NCBI GenBank assembly: GCA_047967505.1
Contig: CM106540.1
DNA: 64,000 nt
Source: Dipteris shenzhenensis
Lineage: Eukaryota; Polypodiophyta; Polypodiopsida; Gleicheniales
Direction: 5' to 3' (one strand)
Part shown: piece by piece, positions 1 to 10,482 of the stretch
Numbering within the stretch: position 1 is the first letter of the stretch
How the letters are laid out: each line of letters begins with the position of its first letter
The notes under the pieces: generated by a model
Databases searched by the model: none
The model's input: only the letters and a program-made list of their open reading frames with translations
What the model was told of the DNA's origin: nothing
Program-made: the position numbers and the translations under genes

Positions 1-780
1 AAGTGAATAAAATCAGATCAGATGGTGGTGGTGAGTTTGTTTCTACAGAGTTTGGAGATTTTTGCAAGAGCAAAGGGATCACGCAACAAACGATGACACC
101 ACATACGCCTCATCAAAATTTGGTTGTTGAACACCGAATGCAGACCACTGTGGAGATGGGGAGGTGTATGTTGAAAGGTGTTGGACTACCAAACCACTTT
201 CGGGCTGAGGCTATCAATACTATGGTTTACATCCTTAATCGCAGCTATACAAAGGCACTCAAAGGTAAAACACCACATGAGGCTTACAGCAGTAAGAAGC
301 CATCTGTCTCCCATTTCAAAATGTTTGGGTATGAATGCTATGCACATGTACCAAACAAAGAGAGAAACAAGCTACAACCAAAAGAAGCACCAAATGTATC
401 TTTTTAGGCTATTGTGATGAGAAGAAGCCTATAAGTTGTATGACTAAGAGGCAAAGAAGATCATAGCAATCCGCGATGTGGTGTTCAGGGAGCAGCCACA
501 TGCAGTGGAGGCAGAGAAGAGCTCTTCCACTTTATCATCAAGCAAAGAGGTAATTCACTATGGACCTATCCCAAGAGCTATAAAGGAGGAGGAAATATCA
601 GATGATGAAGGTATAAGTCACCAACCTGTTGTTACACCATCGGAAAAGCCATTTCCATGATGGGTAAGGCAGCTCTACAACCATGATAACTAGATGCCTA
701 TGTCTATTGTGCAGCATGCATATGGACTAAGGCGGTCTCAGAGGCTTGATTTCAAAGGATTGAAGACAAAAAATGAGATT
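1..780 (+). pseudogene. Ty1/copia integrase fragment (partial, decayed)
   Basis: The reading frame at 3-407 is the C-terminal half of a copia integrase. It has the SDGGGEF block carrying a catalytic Asp and, about 35 residues later, a VVEHRMQT block in the place of the usual NGVVER motif with the catalytic Glu. The conserved region after the core (MFGYECYAHVP) follows. Near 405 the frame shifts and continues in another frame through a hydrophilic linker (478-660) to a YGLRRSQRLDF stretch near 720-750, typical of the region just before copia reverse transcriptase. The integrase N-terminus, protease and gag lie off the left edge. The RT is missing because similarity stops near 780, just before the satellite block. 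At least one frameshift and several stops make it non-functional. Confidence 0.85.
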
Positions 781-925
781 TTGTGAAGGAAAGAGGACTC
801 ACCTCTTGGAGTCTTTTTTGTATTTCTCTTCCTTCTCTTTCTCCTTGTCTCCTCAATCCAATCTCTTTGAGAAGTTACTTCTTTAAAATCCTCCTTTCTC
901 TAACTAGTTATTTGAAAAATGGTAT

Positions 926-1735
926 GTCCACCTAGTTGAAGGTGTGTGCAAAGTATTGTTCCCATTGGATATGCTTTGCATTGTCGAACAAGCATACAAC
1001 ACCATTTTTGCCTTAGTGTCATGCACAACCATAAAAAAACACGTCCTAGGTGTGTTATTCAAACCAGTACTTCTCAGGTGGGGGCTCCACTTTGCACGCC
1101 AATCGGTTTCAACTAGGTTGAAGTTTGTGCAAAGTATTGTCACCATCCGATATGCTTTGCATGGCCAATCATGCATTATAAACCGTTTTTTCGGTGGTGA
1201 TATACACATCCGCAAAAGAACACGCCCTTAGGTATGCTATCTGACCAAGTAATTATTGGATGGGTGTGCTTGTTTGAGAACATTTCAATACCACCTAGGT
1301 TGAGGCGTAAGAAAAGTATTGTGCCCATTGGATATGCTTTGCATGGTCGATCGAGCATTAAATACCATTTTTGCCTTGGTCTCATGCACATCCGTAAAAA
1401 AACACGCTGCTAGGTGTGTTATCCGATCAAGTACTTATTCAATAGTGCCCACCATTTTTGCCTTAGTGTCATGCACAACCATAAAAAGACATGGTCCTAG
1501 GTGTGTTATTCAAACAAGTACTTATCGGATGGGGGCTCCACTTTGCACGCAAGTCCATTTCAACTAGGTTGAGGTGCATGCAAAGTATTGTCACCATCGG
1601 ATATGCTTTGCATGGTCAATAATGCATTATACAATATTTTCCCGGTAGTGATATGCACATCCATAAAAAAACACACCCTTAGGTATGTTATCTGACCAAG
1701 TACTTATCGGATGGGTGTGCCTCTTTGAGAACATA
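926..1735. repeat. ~182-bp satellite, array 1
   Basis: Head-to-tail monomers can be phased on the block AAGTACTTAT, which recurs at about 1065, 1247, 1429, 1516 and 1698. The steps are 182, 182, 87 and 182 bp. Three monomer types can be told apart: A (GGGGGCTCCACTTTGCACG), B (GGGTGTGCCTCTTTGAGAAC) and C (AGTTGAAGGTGTGTGC). A truncated 87-bp C is called c'. The order is partial C, A, B, c', A, partial B. The array begins inside a C unit and ends inside a B unit. The ORFs across it are artefacts of the repeat. Confidence 0.93.
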
Positions 1736-1751
1736 AGCATGCCATAGTGAT

Positions 1752-1965
1752 AGCATAAGAATCTCAAACAGTTTATAGGCACAGACCGTAATATTCGAGT
1801 TCTTGAAGACCCATCCAAATATTCTCAATCTTGTAATATTCTTTTTTCAGTTATGCTAGAGTCTATGCATAACTTAGAAGAATTAGACATTTGCAAACTA
1901 TTCCATGTCTTCTTAAGGTCTAAGCCACTATTTCATGTCTTCTTAAGGGATATTGAAGATTTGGA
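1752..1965 (+). pseudogene. possible leucine-rich-repeat fragment
   Basis: One plus-strand frame reads ...IRVLED..., then ...MLESMHNLEELDIC..., for about 70 codons before a stop at about 1965. The spacing of leucines in MHNLEELDIC resembles an LRR segment of a plant NB-LRR protein. There is no NB-ARC or TIR domain nearby and no start codon context. A 20-25-bp block (CATGTCTTCTTAAGG) is duplicated at about 1904 and 1939. Chance similarity is possible, so this is a weak call. Confidence 0.25.
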
Positions 1966-2362
1966 CTAAGCCACTATCTAGGCATTTCCAAGCTATAGCC
2001 TTATCATGCATGCTTAGTCTAATCAATCTATTGACTAATAGGGGACATATGCCTTCAACATATTTCCTAGTAGAATCGATCCTTACTAATTGCCAAATAG
2101 TTAAAGGATGATTTATCATTAGTAATTTCCCAATATATTAAGGATGATTACCCAAGCTTAAACCTAGTTTCCTTCTAAAGAACTTGCTTGTCCCAAAGTG
2201 TCTAGTCAACTTCAAGCTTTGGTCACCAACCATGTCACTAGTCAATCTTTAATGTCCAACTCCAATAGTTGACTAGTAGGTTTATGTTTGTGTATTAATT
2301 TGATAAGTCGAGCGAGTCTTATACAAAATGTCTTATTAATTTGATAAGTCGAGCGAGTCTTG
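1966..2362. other. no gene seen; short direct repeat
   Basis: No coding potential or RNA gene is visible. The only structure is a direct repeat at about 2295-2322 and 2335-2362 (ATTAATTTGATAAGTCGAGC, then GAGTCTT). It leads straight into the AT-rich tandem array. Confidence 0.5.
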
Positions 2363-3650
2363 TGCCTCATTAAACGTTTTTTAAATTTAAAATTTTCACA
2401 TTTTAAATTATAAATGTCGTAATTCAAAAATTAAAAAAAAAATTACAAATGCATTTCAAATTTATAAATACTTTATAATTATTCCTATGAACGTCTTTTT
2501 ATTTAATAAAAAAAGCTCTATTTAAAAAAAAAAAATTCATTTTCACATTTTAAATAAAAAATGTCGTAATTTATAAATTTTAAAAAAACATTAAAATGCA
2601 TTATAAATTTAGAAATTTTTTATAATTTTCCTTATAAACTAAAATTTAATTAAATTCTACCAAAAAGAAAATGCTACATAAAAAAAACAGAAATATAGAA
2701 CATTTTCACATTTTGAATAAAAAATGCCTCATTAAACGTTTTTTAAATTTAAAATTTTCACATTTTAAATTATAAATGTCGTAATTCAAAAATTTTAAAA
2801 AAATTTACAAATGCATTTCAAATTTATAAATATTTTATAATTATTAATATGAACGTTTTTTTATTTACTAAAAAAGCTCTATTTTGAAAAAAAAAATTCA
2901 TTTTCACATTTTAAATAAAAAATGTCGTAATTCATAAATTTCAAAAAAACATTATATTGCATTTGAAATTTAGAAATTTTTTATTATTTCTCTTTTAACC
3001 TAAAATTTAATTAAATTCTACCAAAAAGAAAATGCTACATAAAAAAAACAGAAATATTTTACATTTTCACATTTTGAATGAAAAATGCCTCATTAAACGT
3101 TTTTTAAATTTAAAAATTTCACATTTTAAATTATAAATGTCGTAATTTAAAAATTAAATAAAAAAATTTACAAATGCATTTCAAATTTATAAATATTTTA
3201 TAATTATTAATATGAACGTTTTTTTATTTACTAAAAAAAGCTCTATTTTAAAAAAAAATTTAATTTTCACATTTTAAATAAAAAATCTCGTAATTCATAA
3301 ATTTCAGAAAAACATTAAAATGCATTTTATAAATTTTATTATAAACTAAAATTTTAAATTACGTTTTTTAAAATTAAAATTTTCACATTTTAAATTATAA
3401 ATGTCGTAATTTAAAAATTAAAAAAAAATTTACAAATACATTTCAAAGTTATAAATATTTTATAATTATTAATATGAACGTTTTTTTATTTACTAAAAAA
3501 AGCTCTATTAAAAAAAAAAAAATTTTCACATTTTTAATAAAAAATCTCGTAATTCATAAATTTCAAAAAAACATTAAAATGCATTTTATAAATTTTCTTA
3601 TAAACTAAAATTTAATCAAATTCTACCAAAAAGAAAATGCTACATAAAAA
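2363..3650. repeat. AT-rich ~361-bp tandem repeat
   Basis: The block TGCCTCATTAAACG recurs at 2363, 2725 and 3086, a period of 361-362 bp. A fourth, shortened unit begins near 3360 with that block partly deleted. Each unit ends with ACCAAAAAGAAAATGCTACA. Inside each unit a sub-motif TTTTCACATTTTAAAT occurs two to three times, so the unit itself grew by internal duplication. The block is very AT-rich and has no coding content. Confidence 0.92.
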
Positions 3651-3654
3651 AAAA

Positions 3655-3829
3655 CCCTACCTGGACTCTCCCGGTCGATCTCCGTCGATGTCCGTTCGTG
3701 GCTCTCCGTCGCTCGTGCAATTCCGTCGAAGTCCGGCAAATCCGAAATCGATGGATGAGGCAGAGCTCGATCGAGGTATGCGGAATGAGGGGGGTCGCTC
3801 TCCTTTTATAAGAAAAATTAGGGTTTAGC
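3655..3829 (+). promoter_or_regulatory. CpG-rich block with TATA-like and telo-box-like motifs
   Basis: Base composition changes abruptly from the AT-rich repeat to a stretch with many CG dinucleotides (for example TCGATCTCCGTCGATG). It is followed by TTTTATAAG at about 3805 and TTAGGGTTT at about 3819, just before the first palindrome of the array. TATA-like plus telo-box-like motifs are common in plant promoters, so this may be a promoter or the end of a CpG-rich element. No transcript evidence is visible and no gene of recognisable coding content follows. Confidence 0.3.
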
Positions 3830-4454
3830 TACCTCGATCGAGGTATTCTTGACATGCCCATACATCTCATCACATCTACCTCGATCGAGGTATTGGCATG
3901 CCACGATACCTCGATCGAGGTATTCTTGAGATGCCCATACATCCTGTTGGCATGCCACGATACCTCGATCGAGGTATTCTTGACATGCCCATACATCTCG
4001 GTACATCTACCTCGATCGAGGTATTGCCATGCCACGATACCTTGATCGAGGTATTGTGACATGCCCATACATCTCGGTACATCCACGTCGATGGAGGTTT
4101 TGACATGCCATGATACCTCGATCGTGGTATGTTGGTAGAAGCGGGATGCCAAGTCATGTGTCTAGCATACCTCGATCGAGGTATGTCATCCGCCCTGTTG
4201 GCTGCCCTGTCGGATGGCATATACCTCGATCGAGGTATGCTGGACATGCCACCTGACCTCGATCGAGGTTGAGCTGGATTGCCACGATACCTCGAACGAG
4301 GTAGATGTGGCATGTATAGCTGGCTTGCCAGCAAGCCTCGATCGAGGTAGACGCTCGGTCCGATGAAAAAGCTACGTACCTCGATCGAGGTATTGGCTAG
4401 GCTCGGTTGTGCTCGTGTGTGATTTTCATTGGAGCTTATACCTCGATCGAGGTA
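3766..4454. repeat. array of 16-bp perfect palindromes TACCTCGATCGAGGTA
   Basis: The self-complementary 16-mer TACCTCGATCGAGGTA occurs perfectly at 3830, 3877, 3907, 3961, 4008, 4168, 4222, 4377 and 4439. Near copies lie at about 3766, 4038, 4083, 4114, 4255, 4288 and 4334. In the left half the spacers alternate between ~31 bp (TTCTTGACATGCCCATACAT...) and 14 bp (TTGGCATGCCACGA), giving a ~77-bp higher unit. In the right half spacers vary more. The CGATCG core keeps its CpGs although neighbouring elements show heavy C-to-T decay. A 210-codon minus-strand ORF across the array is a by-product of the repeat (IPRSRY / TSIEV peptides). Confidence 0.95.
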
Positions 4455-4553
4455 TTGGAGACCGAAGCAAAACCTTTGTATTTTCACTCGAGCGGGTGTC
4501 ACACTCACCCGAAAGTGGTCCGGAAGTGGACACCCTTAGCTTGCTACCTCCCA

Positions 4554-6996
4554 CAAGTACTTATCAGATGGGGGCTCCACTTTGCACGCATGGTGTTTCA
4601 ACTAGGTTGAGGTGCGTGCAAAGTATTATCACCATCGCATATGCCTTACATGGTCAATCACGCATTACACAACGTTTTCCCAGTAGTGATATGCACATCC
4701 GTAGAAAAACACAACCTTAGGTATGTTATCTGACCAAGTACTTATAGGATGGTTGTGCGTCTTTGAGAAAATTTCAATACCACCTAGGTTAAGGTGTAGG
4801 AAAAGTATTGTGCCCATTAGATATGCTTTGCATGGTTGATTGAGCATTAAATACCTTTTTTTTTTTTGTGTCATGCACATCCGTAAAAAAACACGCTGCT
4901 AGGTGTGTTATCCGATCAAGTACTTATGCGATGGGAATGCCACTTCTAATGTAAGTCAATTTCACCTAGTTGAAGGTGTGTGCAAAGTATTGTGCCCATC
5001 CGATATGCTTTACATTGTCGATCAAGCATAAAACACCGTTTTTGCCTGTGTCATGCACAACCATAAAGAAACACAGTCCTAGGTATGTTATTCAAACAAG
5101 TACTTATCAGATGGGGTCTCCACTTTGCACTCAGGTAAGTTTCAACTATGTTGAGGTGCATGCAAAGTATTGTCACCATCGGATATGCTTTGCATGGTCG
5201 ATCACGCATTATCCACCGTTTTTGTGATAGTGATATGTTTCCGATAGTGATATGCACATTCGCAAAAAAACACGCCCTTAGGTATGCTATCTGACCAAGT
5301 ACTTATTGGATGGGTGTGCGTCTTTGAGAGTTACATTTCAATACCACCTAGGTTAAGGTGTAGGAAAAGTATTGTGCCCATCGGATATCCTTTGCATGGT
5401 CGATCGAGCATTAAATACCTTTTTCCCTTAGTGTCATGCACATCCGTAAAAAAACACACTGCTAGGTGTGTTATCCGATCAAGTACTTATCCGATAGTGC
5501 CCACCGTTTTTGCTTTACTATCATGCACAACCATAGAAAAACATGGTCCTAGGTGTGTGATTCAAACGAGTACTTATCGGATGGGGGCTCCACTTTGCAC
5601 GCAAGTCTGTTTCAACTAGGTTGAGGTGCACGCAAAGTATTGTCACCATCGGATATGCTTTGCATGGTCAACAATGCATTATACAACATTTTCCCGGTAC
5701 TGATATGCACATCCGTAAAAAAACACACCCTTAGGTATGTTATCTGACCAAGTACTTATCGGATGGGTATGCCTCTTTGAGAACATTTCAATACCACCTA
5801 GGCTAAGGCGTAGGAAAAGTATTGTGCCCATCCTATATGCTTTGCATGGTCGATCGAGCATTAAATACCTTTTTTGCCTTAGTGTCATGCACATCCGTAA
5901 AAAAACAAGCTGCTAGGTGTGTTATCCGATCAAGTACGTATCCGATGGGAATGCCACTTTGCATGTAAGTCAATTCCACCTAGTTGAAGGTGTGTGCAAA
6001 GTATTGTAACCATCAGATATGCTTTGCATTGCCGATCAAGCCTTAGTGTCATGCACAACCATATAAAAACACGGTCCTAGTTCTGTTATTCAAATATGTA
6101 CTTATCGGATGGGGGCTCCACTTTGCACGGAAGTCCGTTTCAACTAGATTGAGGTGCATGAAAAGTATTGTCACCATCGGATATGCTTTGCAGGGTCGAT
6201 CACGCACTATACAGCATTTTTCCTATAGTGATATGCACATCCGCAAAAAAACATGCCCTTAGGTATGTTATCTGACCAAGTACTTATCAGATGGGTGTGC
6301 CGCTTTGAGAACATTTCAATACCACCTAGGTTAAGGTGAAGGAAAAGTATTGTGCCCATCGGATATGCTTTGCATGGTCGATCGAGCATTAAATACCATT
6401 TTTGCCATAGTGTCATGCACATCCGTAAAAAAACACGCTGCTAGGTGTGTTATCTGATCAAGTACTTATCCGATAGTGCCCATCATTTTTTCCTTAGTGT
6501 CATGCACAACCATAAAAAAACATGGTCCTAGGTGTGTTATTCAAAAAAGTACTTATAGGATGGGGGCTCCACTTTGCACGCAAGTCCATTTCAACTAGGT
6601 TGAGGTGTGTGCAAAGTATTGCCAGCATTGGATATGCTTTGCATGGTCAATCACGCATTATACAACATGTTCCCGGTAGTGATATGCACATCCATAAAAG
6701 AACACACCCTTAGGTATGTTATTTGACCAAGTACTTATCGGATGGGTGTGCCTCTTTGAGAACATTTCAATACCACCTAGGTTAAGGCATAGGAAAAGTA
6801 TTGTGCCCATCGGATATGCTATCAATGGTCGATCGAGCATTAAATACCATTTTTGCCCTAGTGTCATGCACATCCGTAAAAAAGCACGCTACTAGGTGTG
6901 TTATCTGATTTTAAAAGTACTTATGCGATGGGAATGCCACTTTGCATGTAAGTCAATTCCACCTAGTTGAAGATGTGTGCATAGTATTGTGCCCAT
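4554..6996. repeat. ~182-bp satellite, array 2, with higher-order repeat
   Basis: Phasing on AAGTACTTAT gives monomer starts at 4555, 4736, 4918, 5098, 5297, 5481, 5568, 5750, 5932, 6096, 6278, 6460, 6547, 6729 and 6915. Monomer types follow the order A B C A B c' A B C A B c' A B C. The higher-order unit is therefore ABCABc', about 0.98-1.01 kb, and the 87-bp c' falls at the same place each time (5481, 6460). The array ends abruptly at 6996, where copia protease sequence starts. Monomers are of nucleosomal length, as in many plant centromeric or subtelomeric satellites. The chromosomal position cannot be told from the window. Confidence 0.95.
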
Positions 6997-7830
6997 GAAA
7001 ACCATCATCATCTAGCTGACCCACTGAAATAAGACTCTTGGTCAACTTAGGCACATGTCTCACATGTTTCAAAATAAATGCAGACCCATTTGCAAAAGAA
7101 AACTTTATGTCACCTACTCCCACTATGTCACATGCATAGTCATTTCCAAGATGCACACAACCTGTCTTTCCACTGTCATAAGTGGAGAACCATTCCCTAT
7201 GGGGAGTAACATGGAATGAAGCACTAGAATCCAAAATCCAATCCTGGGAATATGCATCATCTGAAGTGGTAAGCAACTCTGCAGATAAACTAGACATGAA
7301 GAGAACGTCATTGTCACTATCATGTGTGACTGCATTGATCTCCTCGATCTTCACTTTTCATTTGTCCTCCCTTGGACTCTCTTCCTTTTGATTTGCACCC
7401 CAATTTGCATTCTTTTTCTTATCCTTTTGCTATCTTTTTAGCTTGTAGCAATCCTTTTTCATATGGCCCTTCTTGCCACAGTGGTAACACTCAATGTTCC
7501 GTGCCCTGAATTTGCTACGATACTTCCCTCTTTCTTGGGACTTCCCCCTTGAACTGTGATCTGCCCCTTTGCACATTTAAGGCTGCATCTTGCTTATTGC
7601 CATCCATAGACTTCTGTCTAATCTCCTCGGCCAACAAGCTACCCACAACATCATCAAATTTCAGTACTCCTCCAGGTGTAGAGTTACTGATAGCTGTACG
7701 AAAGGTATCCCATGAGGATGGCAATGAACATAAGAGAAATATTGCCTTAGTCTCCGCATCAAAATTCATCTTTTGAGCCTGAAGCTGGCTCAAAATAATA
7801 TTGAATTTATTTAAGTGAGAAGCAATGGAG
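6997..7830 (-). pseudogene. copia gag C-terminal part, zinc knuckle and protease
   Basis: On the minus strand, 7793-7515 encodes the C-terminal part of a UBN2-type copia gag (ASHLN...LSQLQAQKM..., then LLAEEIRQKS). It is followed near 7490-7440 by a CCHC zinc knuckle (CYHCGKKGHMKKDC) that binds element RNA. From about 7354 comes the protease (WILDSSASFHVTP). The usual D-S-G-A active site reads D-S-S-A, so the glycine has been lost. The protease continues to SVGQLDDDGF and then breaks at the satellite junction. In-frame stops occur between knuckle and protease. The protein would have formed the virus-like particle and processed the polyprotein of the element. Confidence 0.85.
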
Positions 7831-7835
7831 ACCCC

Positions 7836-8127
7836 GGTTGGGATATCTCAAGGTGTATGCCTCAAGCACACCTTGGTTTCTATGTGTGAGTGCTAGAGGC
7901 ACAGTTAGGTGCCCATAAGCACAGTTAGCTGGTGGTAGAAGCCACATATGATGTTTGAGAGAATCTAGGAGCAGATTGAGGAGATGATTGTGGAGCTCTG
8001 AAGTCCTCAGTGATGTCAGTGATGAGCATGTAAGAGGTGCCTACATAAGGACCTCACTCTTCTTCATTCTATATGCAAGTATTCTAAGTTTGTGTTCACT
8101 CCGTGCTTTCTTTTCAGTTTACCAACA
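7836..8127 (+). repeat. 5' LTR of the gag-only element
   Basis: 292 bp. It aligns along its length with 10191-10477, including GATATCTCAAGGTGTATGCC near the start and AGTTTACCAACA at the end. The first base is G where the 3' LTR has T, so the expected TG start reads GG. A possible TATA-like ACATAAGG lies about 80 bp before the end. Confidence 0.93.
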
Positions 8128-8140
8128 TGGCATCAGAGCC
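8128..8140 (+). promoter_or_regulatory. primer binding site (initiator-Met tRNA)
   Basis: TGGCATCAGAGCC directly follows the 5' LTR. It differs by one base from the copia consensus TGGTATCAGAGCC, which pairs with the 3' end of initiator-Met tRNA to prime reverse transcription. Confidence 0.9.
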
Positions 8141-8974
8141 TTTTGATCCCCCTTGATCCCATTACTACCACATCATCATCTTCTTCTCCATCTTCTTCTT
8201 CACCATCTCTTCCCCTTCTTCCCAAATATTACTAAAGCCTGTTCTCCTCCGTTTCTCTGCCATTCTCCAAGCCCTTCTTGCTGGAGATACATCTCAAAGG
8301 GGCAAACCTTTTGCTACAAGGAATTAAAGTATCTTCGTCGCTGCAAGTCGCCATTTCACACAGATCGTCGAACCTATCTTCCATGATTTGTCTGAGACTG
8401 CTCCATGTTTCTCTAATTCCTTTCAGAGGGAGCTTCTCCATACCTTTCAGAGGGAGCTTCTCAATGGCTGCATATTCAAGGCAAAAACAAAAAAAAACCA
8501 GTCGAAATTGAAGAAGCAAGCTATGGCGATCTGACACGGATTTCCACCCCTCCTCTTTAGTGGACCTTCTGTGGTATATGAGCTTTCTTTTGCCTTAGAA
8601 AGCACCCCTTTTTCTTTGCTTTGGAGAGTGAGATACAAGCCCTCCAAGTTCAGTCCTCTGTTTTTGACAGTTTTGACAAGGTTTTGAAAGTGATGCTACA
8701 TTAGATGCTACTTTAGAATTTTTCTGAGGTTTTGAAGTTTTGAAAAGCATTAGTACAACTATGGCTACAACTTTCTTCCAAGTTTCTATACCTAGTTTTG
8801 ATTGGAAAGCTCTCATTTAGCCACCTCTGTGAAGCATGTAAGTGAAAGCATCATTGATTGAAATTTGGTTACAAGTCTTTGCTACATTAAATGCTTATAT
8901 TTTGAAGCTTTTCAATTATTTTTCTAGCCTTGTAAGAGAGAAGACACTTCCCAATACCTGGGTTAGACCCTCTC

Positions 8975-9811
8975 ATGGCTACCATATTGAATATTCAATA
9001 TGGTAAGGGCTTCCACACATTGCAGATGAAGGTGAAATTTGCATTGATGAGGAAAAACCTCTGGGGACTTGTCAAACCAGCTTCAACTTCTTCTTCAATA
9101 GCCTCCAATGCTAGAGAATCCTCAGCTCCGACACGCCTGGGAAGGGATCCTGCTAGAGAGGAGAAAGCATATAGTATCATTGCTCTTGCTTTAGGAGATG
9201 ATTATATTCATCACATCTCTAACTTAGAGTCTCCTTCAGAATCTTGGCAGAAGCTTGACATGATTTTTGGTGCTAGCTCTCACATCTCAAAATTATCACT
9301 TAAAATTTCTTTCTTTGAATTGAAGATGGTTAGTGGCACTCCTTTGGCTGCCCATGTCAATTACATGCGAAGTCTTATGACTCAACTTGCTTCTATCAAC
9401 TCTCCTATCACTACACATGATGCTATGGTAGTGTTGCTTAAGAGTATGCCTAAAGATTATGATCATATTGTTACTACTTTGAAAAATCTTCCTAATCCTA
9501 ATCTTGAAGGTATTATCTCTGCTCTCCAAAAAGAAGAAAGGCACATGGAGCTCCAAAAAGGAAATGACACAGCCTATGCCATAAAAATCTAGAAGGGCAA
9601 GTTTTCACCTTGCAATCATTGTGGGAAGACTAATCACCTCTCAAAAGACTGTTTCAAAATCAATCCATGCAAGCACTGTGGCAAAAACAATCATCATGAG
9701 AAGTTTTGCAGAGCCAAAAAGGAAGCAACTTCAAAGACAGAAAATGCCAATCTACTTCCAGTTGATGTGCCTCCACAAGATGAGGCATCCTTTGAAGATT
9801 ATGCTTTTTAA
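8975..9811 (+). pseudogene. gag of the gag-only element (one in-frame stop)
   Basis: Starting at ATG 8975, the frame encodes a copia gag: an N-terminal YGKGFHTLQMKVKFALM region, the UBN2 core (LESPSESWQKLDMIFG, LKISFFELKM, MRSLMTQLASI) and VLLKSMPKDYDHI. After a TAG at about 9590 the same frame continues into two CCHC zinc knuckles, CNHCGKTNHLSKDC and CKHCGKNNHHEKFC, and ends at 9811. Two tandem knuckles are unusual next to the single knuckle of the host copia. The TAG could derive from CAG. No protease follows. The 380 bp to the 3' LTR show no coding signal. The protein would package element RNA into particles supplied by a partner element. Confidence 0.88.
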
Positions 9812-10179
9812 ATCATCTCTATGTATGCTCCAGATCTCTCTTTTTATGTTGAGTCAAGGTACTCAGCCTGGATAGTCCTCCAAAATGAATGAAATAAACT
9901 ATTATGTTTTCTGTGTTTTTGTAAACACCTTTGGTCACCTTATGATGTAGGCCATGTGTACGTGTTTTCCTGCATGGTACCTCCTGCAGACATTGTGTGC
10001 ATGTACATGCAGGGGAGATAACCATTGGAAGGTCTTTTGTATCCTTTTTGTTTACCTTACACCCATGGGAACCCTTGCTAGCTTGAGATCCTAGCCATTG
10101 ATAGATCCATGACCATCATGAGATGGCATGAGACACCTTGTGCTAGCTGTATCCTTGACATAGCCTGAGGCATTCCCTT

Positions 10180-10190
10180 GAGGGGGGGTT
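10180..10190 (+). promoter_or_regulatory. polypurine tract of the gag-only element
   Basis: GAGGGGGGGTT lies immediately before the 3' LTR (TGTTGGG). This is the expected place for the plus-strand primer of reverse transcription. Confidence 0.85.
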
Positions 10191-10477
10191 TGTTGGGATA
10201 TCTCAAGGTGTATGCCTCAGGCACACCTTGGTTTCTATGTGACTGCTATAGGCATAGTCAGATGCCCATAAGCACAGTTAGGTGGTGGTAGAAGCCACAT
10301 AGGATGATTGAGAGAATCTAGGAGCAGATTGAGGAGATGATTGTGGAGCTCTGAAGTCATCAGTAATGTCAGTGAGCATGTAAGAGGTGCCTACATAAGG
10401 ACCTCACTCTTCTTCATTCTATATGCAAGTATTCTGAGTTTGTGTTCACTCCATGCTTTATTTTTAGTTTACCAACA
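10191..10477 (+). repeat. 3' LTR of the gag-only element
   Basis: 287 bp, starting TGTTGGGATATC and ending TTTACCAACA. It matches the 5' LTR apart from scattered substitutions and short indels. It is followed by ACCCT, the degenerate target-site duplication. Confidence 0.93.
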
Positions 10478-10482
10478 ACCCT

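Larger units (their letters stand above)
7836..10477 (+). mobile_element. gag-only LTR retrotransposon (TR-GAG-like), nested in copia gag
   Basis: Two LTRs (7836-8127 and 10191-10477) flank a 2.06-kb interior with a PBS, one gag ORF, no pol and a polypurine tract. The target-site duplication is ACCCC (7831-7835) against ACCCT (10478-10482). This matches the terminal-repeat-with-GAG class of non-autonomous copia elements, which need protease, RT and integrase from an autonomous partner. The LTRs differ at more than a dozen positions and by small indels, so the insertion is not recent. It lies in the opposite orientation to its host copia. Confidence 0.9.

Noticed and set aside
3830-4454. CRISPR-like layout of palindromic repeats and spacers
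   Set aside because: Repeats are only 16 bp and fully self-complementary, spacers are themselves repeated and vary widely in length, there are no cas genes, and the setting is a plant repeat region.
3876-4508. 210-codon minus-strand ORF
   Set aside because: It is made of IPRSRY/TSIEV peptides generated by the palindrome in different frames; no start context or non-repeat content.
904-6873. Many ORFs of 60-110 codons across the satellite
   Set aside because: They recur with the monomer period on both strands and differ only by repeat variation.
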